A stretch of DNA of 9,144 nucleotides from Gammaproteobacteria bacterium (GTDB lineage: Bacteria; Pseudomonadota; Gammaproteobacteria; Arenicellales; Poriferihabitantaceae), in contig JAIBDK010000066.1 of assembly GCA_024679435.1 (NCBI GenBank), forward strand, positions 1-9,144. Reading direction: 5' to 3'. Made by a program: the position numbers and the translations under genes. Below are positions 7,127 to 9,144 of the stretch, one piece after another; positions within the stretch are counted from its first letter, which is position 1, and each line of letters starts with the position of its first letter. A model generated the notes under the pieces. That model did not search any database, was not told where the DNA came from, and saw only the letters and a list, made by a program, of their open reading frames with translations.

Positions 7127-7155
7127 AATTTACCTATTGTTTGGCGCTATAGCAA
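7127..7155 (-). promoter_or_regulatory. Weak candidate promoter for the T-box/ileS transcript
   Basis: On the minus strand, TTGCTA (7155-7150; 4 of 6 to TTGACA), a 17-nt spacer and TAAATT (7132-7127; 4 of 6 to TATAAT) lie between the rhomboid stop and stem I. Transcription would start near 7120, about 40 nt before stem I. The match is modest; no better pair was seen in the 110 nt between the rhomboid gene and the leader. Confidence 0.3.
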
Positions 7156-7191
7156 GCCTGCCGATAGCAGATCTGGGGATTGGAGTAGAGA

Positions 7192-7794
7192 TTATTGGTT
7201 TTTTCCGGAAAATCGCGCCATTGCTGAGATTCCCAGAGCCAGAACCATACCGCTCAGCAGGCCGGCAGTATGGGCGGTATTTGCGATTGATATATCGAAA
7301 AGTTTTTCCAGCAAACCGCTCCAGCAAAGTGCAAACCAGCCTAACAGGAGTTTAACGATGGTGGGGTTCAAGCGAATGCCGAATCTGGGATTGGTCAGAC
7401 TTTGAATCCATACATAACCGAAATAGCCATATATAACACCCGACATGCCACCAAATATTGGACCTGAAACAAAATATTGGGAAAGATTGGATGCCATACT
7501 TATAGACAGACTGATCAGGATAAGAGAGGCAGTGCCCTGCCGGGATTCGATCAGGCGGCCAAATTCCAGAGTCCATAACATGTTAAAGACAATGTGAAAA
7601 ATGCTGAAATGCAGGAACATAGGCGTAAACAGTCGCCAAAGTTGGCCGCCGTAAATTTCCGGCAACGTAGGGCGGATATACTCCGAAATCAACAGAGGTG
7701 GGACGACGGTATCCTGCCAGCCCAGAATCATTAACAAATAAATTGCGATGGATATTCCGGCCAGAGCCAGAGTTCCGGGAGGATATTTTTCCAT
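7192..7794 (-). CDS. Rhomboid family intramembrane serine protease
   Basis: A 200-residue polytopic inner-membrane protein predicted to cleave single-span membrane proteins within the membrane. The catalytic serine is S118 in GGMSG (115-119), and the partner histidine is H175 in NTAHTAG (172-178). H67 and N71 in the HFSIFHIVFN segment (62-71) match the conserved His/Asn of GlpG (H150/N154), and the N71-S118 distance of 47 equals that of GlpG. About six hydrophobic spans are visible (near 10-25, 58-76, 88-106, 113-131, 147-163, 173-193). It lacks the extra N-terminal cytoplasmic domain of E. coli GlpG. The ATG at 7792-7794 has no strong ribosome binding site. It follows the two-span membrane protein by 30 nt on the same strand, suggesting one transcript. 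The substrate is unknown. Confidence 0.9.
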   Translation of the reverse strand: MEKYPPGTLALAGISIAIYLLMILGWQDTVVPPLLISEYIRPTLPEIYGGQLWRLFTPMFLHFSIFHIVFNMLWTLEFGRLIESRQGTASLILISLSISMASNLSQYFVSGPIFGGMSGVIYGYFGYVWIQSLTNPRFGIRLNPTIVKLLLGWFALCWSGLLEKLFDISIANTAHTAGLLSGMVLALGISAMARFSGKNQ

Positions 7795-7824
7795 TAGCCG
7801 GGATAACTTTTTAAATGTTCGAGT

Positions 7825-8184
7825 TTAATGGGCTTCCATCTCTACGCGGTCACTTTCACCCAGCGTAACTTTGCGATGGTCCAGCGTTTCGAATTGGCGG
7901 CCTTTGATCGACTTCTGGTGAGCCTGATATACGGTGCTTGTCCCGTCATCGGAAATAACACGGATATTAATAATTTTGTTATCGGACTGGTATTTAAAAT
8001 AGAAAATAGTTGAAGAAACAACGACCAGGACGACGATGATTATATAAGCGACAGTCCGAACTGATAAGGCGCCATCAGGTTCTTCAGGTTCGACAACTTT
8101 TACTTTTTGCGGGGTGGTTTTAGTTCGATAAACCAGGGCAACGATTATTATTACCAAGAAAGTAAAAAAAACTTTAGTTAACAT
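7825..8184 (-). CDS. Small two-span membrane protein of unknown function
   Basis: I do not recognise this 119-residue protein. It has two hydrophobic stretches, about residues 5-19 and 44-64, joined by a charged proline-containing linker (PQKVKVVEPEEPDGA, 25-39). About 50 polar residues follow from 69 on, with the look of a small beta-rich domain. Both termini could face the same side of the membrane, with the tail in the cytoplasm or periplasm depending on orientation. Its ATG (8182-8184) overlaps the ycgL stop codon region by 7 nt, which suggests translational coupling, and the rhomboid gene starts 30 nt after its stop. The close packing argues that it is a real gene and that the three genes are co-expressed. 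Confidence 0.75.
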   Translation of the reverse strand: MLTKVFFTFLVIIIVALVYRTKTTPQKVKVVEPEEPDGALSVRTVAYIIIVVLVVVSSTIFYFKYQSDNKIINIRVISDDGTSTVYQAHQKSIKGRQFETLDHRKVTLGESDRVEMEAH

Positions 8185-8432
8185 AGTTTTTCCGGTTTAC
8201 TGTCTCCCGGCGGCATTTGTAGAAAATACCCCTGAATCTGAAGCTGGCTCATTACCTCCACCGGATCAGCCTGAGCCAGTTTTCGGTCCGGTTCCAGAAC
8301 AATTTCTATAACCAGAGAAAGATCGCCCAGCAGGTCGATCAATGCCTTGGGAATATTGTCAAAATCATTCTCTCGGTCAACATAAAGGTAAGTGTTTTCT
8401 TTTCTATTGCTTTTGTATACCCAGGTTCGCAT
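8178..8432 (-). CDS. ycgL: YcgL domain-containing protein
   Basis: An 84-residue cytoplasmic protein of the YcgL family, whose molecular role is not established. It matches the E. coli YcgL pattern: a TYLYV strand (14-18), DFDNIPKAL (23-31), RKLAQAD (50-56) and GYFLQMPP (68-75). E. coli YcgL is slightly longer at its C-terminus. The ATG at 8430-8432 gives the expected N-terminal strand (RTWVYKS). It begins 109 nt after the citrate synthase stop; that gap shows no terminator and no convincing promoter. Its last codons overlap the start of the following membrane protein gene. The family is found almost only in Gammaproteobacteria, so it is the best taxonomic marker in the window. Confidence 0.92.
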   Translation of the reverse strand: MRTWVYKSNRKENTYLYVDRENDFDNIPKALIDLLGDLSLVIEIVLEPDRKLAQADPVEVMSQLQIQGYFLQMPPGDSKPEKLC

Positions 8433-8541
8433 AGGCAGATTCTACTCTAACGGACAACAGACCTGCGAATGCAATGGCAAGAAGATGGCTACAAATTTTG
8501 GGCGAGTTTAGTGTATCGGCGCAGCCCACCAAAGTTTGTAT

Positions 8542-9144
8542 TTAACTTTTGCCACCCCAAAGCCAGGACCAACTTACTTTTTTCTCAGTATGACCCCGTC
8601 TTTCCAGATGAACAAAAGGACGTTTTTGCTGGCCGAGATACAATTGCCTTGGGCGACCAATTTTTTGCTCGTCATCCACTAACATTTCTTTCCAGTGAGA
8701 AACCCAGCCTACGGTGCGACCGATGGCGAACATAACGGTAAACATCGAGGTCGGAAACCCCATGGCTTTCATGATGATGCCGGAGTAAAAATCAACGTTG
8801 GGATAAAGTTTTTTTTCTATAAAATAATCATCTCTCAGGGCCATCTCCTCCAGCTTCATGGCCAGTTCCAGCTGTGGATTATCAATTCCCAGGGAGTTGA
8901 GAACCTCATAACAGGTCTCCCGTAATACGGTGGCCCGCGGATCATAGTTTTTGTAAACACGATGGCCAAAGCCCATCAACCGAAAGCTATCATCCTTATC
9001 CTGGGCTCTTTTAACATATTTATCTATCTGGTCTACAGATCCTATTTCGTCCAGCATCTTGAGCACAGCTTCATTGGCGCCACCGTGAGCGGGTCCCCAT
9101 AAAGACGCAATACCTGAAGCGATGCAGGCGTAAGGGTTGGCGCC
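8542..9144 (-). CDS. gltA: Citrate synthase (type II, GltA-like), 5' part cut by window
   Basis: The visible 200 residues are the C-terminal part of the enzyme that condenses oxaloacetate and acetyl-CoA to citrate, the first step of the TCA cycle. Reading is open from the window edge, starting GANPYACIASGIASLWGPAH. The three catalytic residues are present: the His of GPAHGGANE (fragment residue 20), the His of GFGHRVYKNYDP (61) and the Asp of NVDFYSG (118). Their spacing of 41 and 57 equals that of E. coli H264, H305 and D362. Relatives end near the RPRQLY...LExR segment; here about 17 extra residues follow LERR, rich in Trp, Lys and Gly, before TAA. About 245 N-terminal residues are missing only because of the window edge. 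Confidence 0.96.
   Translation of the reverse strand, partial: GANPYACIASGIASLWGPAHGGANEAVLKMLDEIGSVDQIDKYVKRAQDKDDSFRLMGFGHRVYKNYDPRATVLRETCYEVLNSLGIDNPQLELAMKLEEMALRDDYFIEKKLYPNVDFYSGIIMKAMGFPTSMFTVMFAIGRTVGWVSHWKEMLVDDEQKIGRPRQLYLGQQKRPFVHLERRGHTEKKVSWSWLWGGKS

Noticed and set aside
7146..7168. GCTAT/ATAGC inverted repeat after the rhomboid gene
   Set aside because: Five base pairs and no T-run; it overlaps the candidate promoter and is better left as chance.
8531..8549. AAAGTT/AACTTT hairpin across the gltA stop codon
   Set aside because: Only 6 A/T-rich base pairs and no T-run after it, so it is not a credible terminator.
1..9144. CRISPR array, insertion sequence, tRNA or rRNA genes, attachment sites
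   Set aside because: No repeat-spacer pattern, transposase, tRNA or rRNA gene, or flanking direct repeats were seen on either strand.

Overview
The window looks like chromosomal DNA from a gammaproteobacterium. The evidence is a YcgL-family gene (a family typical of Gammaproteobacteria) next to a citrate synthase closely resembling E. coli GltA in its active-site regions. All eight genes lie on the minus strand, so the order of transcription runs from high to low coordinates. Both window edges cut genes: citrate synthase lacks its N-terminal half and the sugar-nucleotide epimerase lacks about its last 45 residues.

Reading in the direction of transcription, 9144 to 7192 holds the end of gltA, then a small cluster of ycgL, a two-span membrane protein of unknown function whose start overlaps the ycgL stop by 7 nt, and a six-span rhomboid protease with an intact Ser/His pair. 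The next 476 bases (7191 to 6716) contain no protein gene. They hold a T-box riboswitch: a stem I region with an AUC (isoleucine) specifier, a distal loop, a stem II/III region, the GGGTGGTACCGCG T-box proper, and mutually exclusive antiterminator and terminator. The terminator has a 15-bp perfect stem and seven T. This leader controls the largest gene, ileS, which encodes a 1048-residue type 2 isoleucyl-tRNA synthetase.

The ileS cassette is the most unusual part. T-box leaders belong mainly to Firmicutes, Actinobacteria and a few other phyla, and are not expected before a gammaproteobacterial ileS. The encoded enzyme also has the class I signature with its first and third residues swapped (G-I-H-H instead of H-I-G-H), a variant linked to very strong mupirocin resistance in type 2 IleRS. 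The cassette is also away from the usual ribF-ileS-lspA setting. The simplest reading is horizontal acquisition of enzyme and riboswitch together, either as a second ileS or as a replacement.

Downstream, from 3550 to 1, is a nucleotide-sugar block with its own likely sigma70 promoter. It contains gmd (GDP-mannose 4,6-dehydratase), manC (a bifunctional mannose-1-phosphate guanylyltransferase/mannose-6-phosphate isomerase) and a UDP-glucuronate 4-epimerase. Together they would supply GDP-mannose, GDP-4-keto-6-deoxymannose and UDP-galacturonate for a surface polysaccharide. No glycosyltransferase or export gene lies inside the window.
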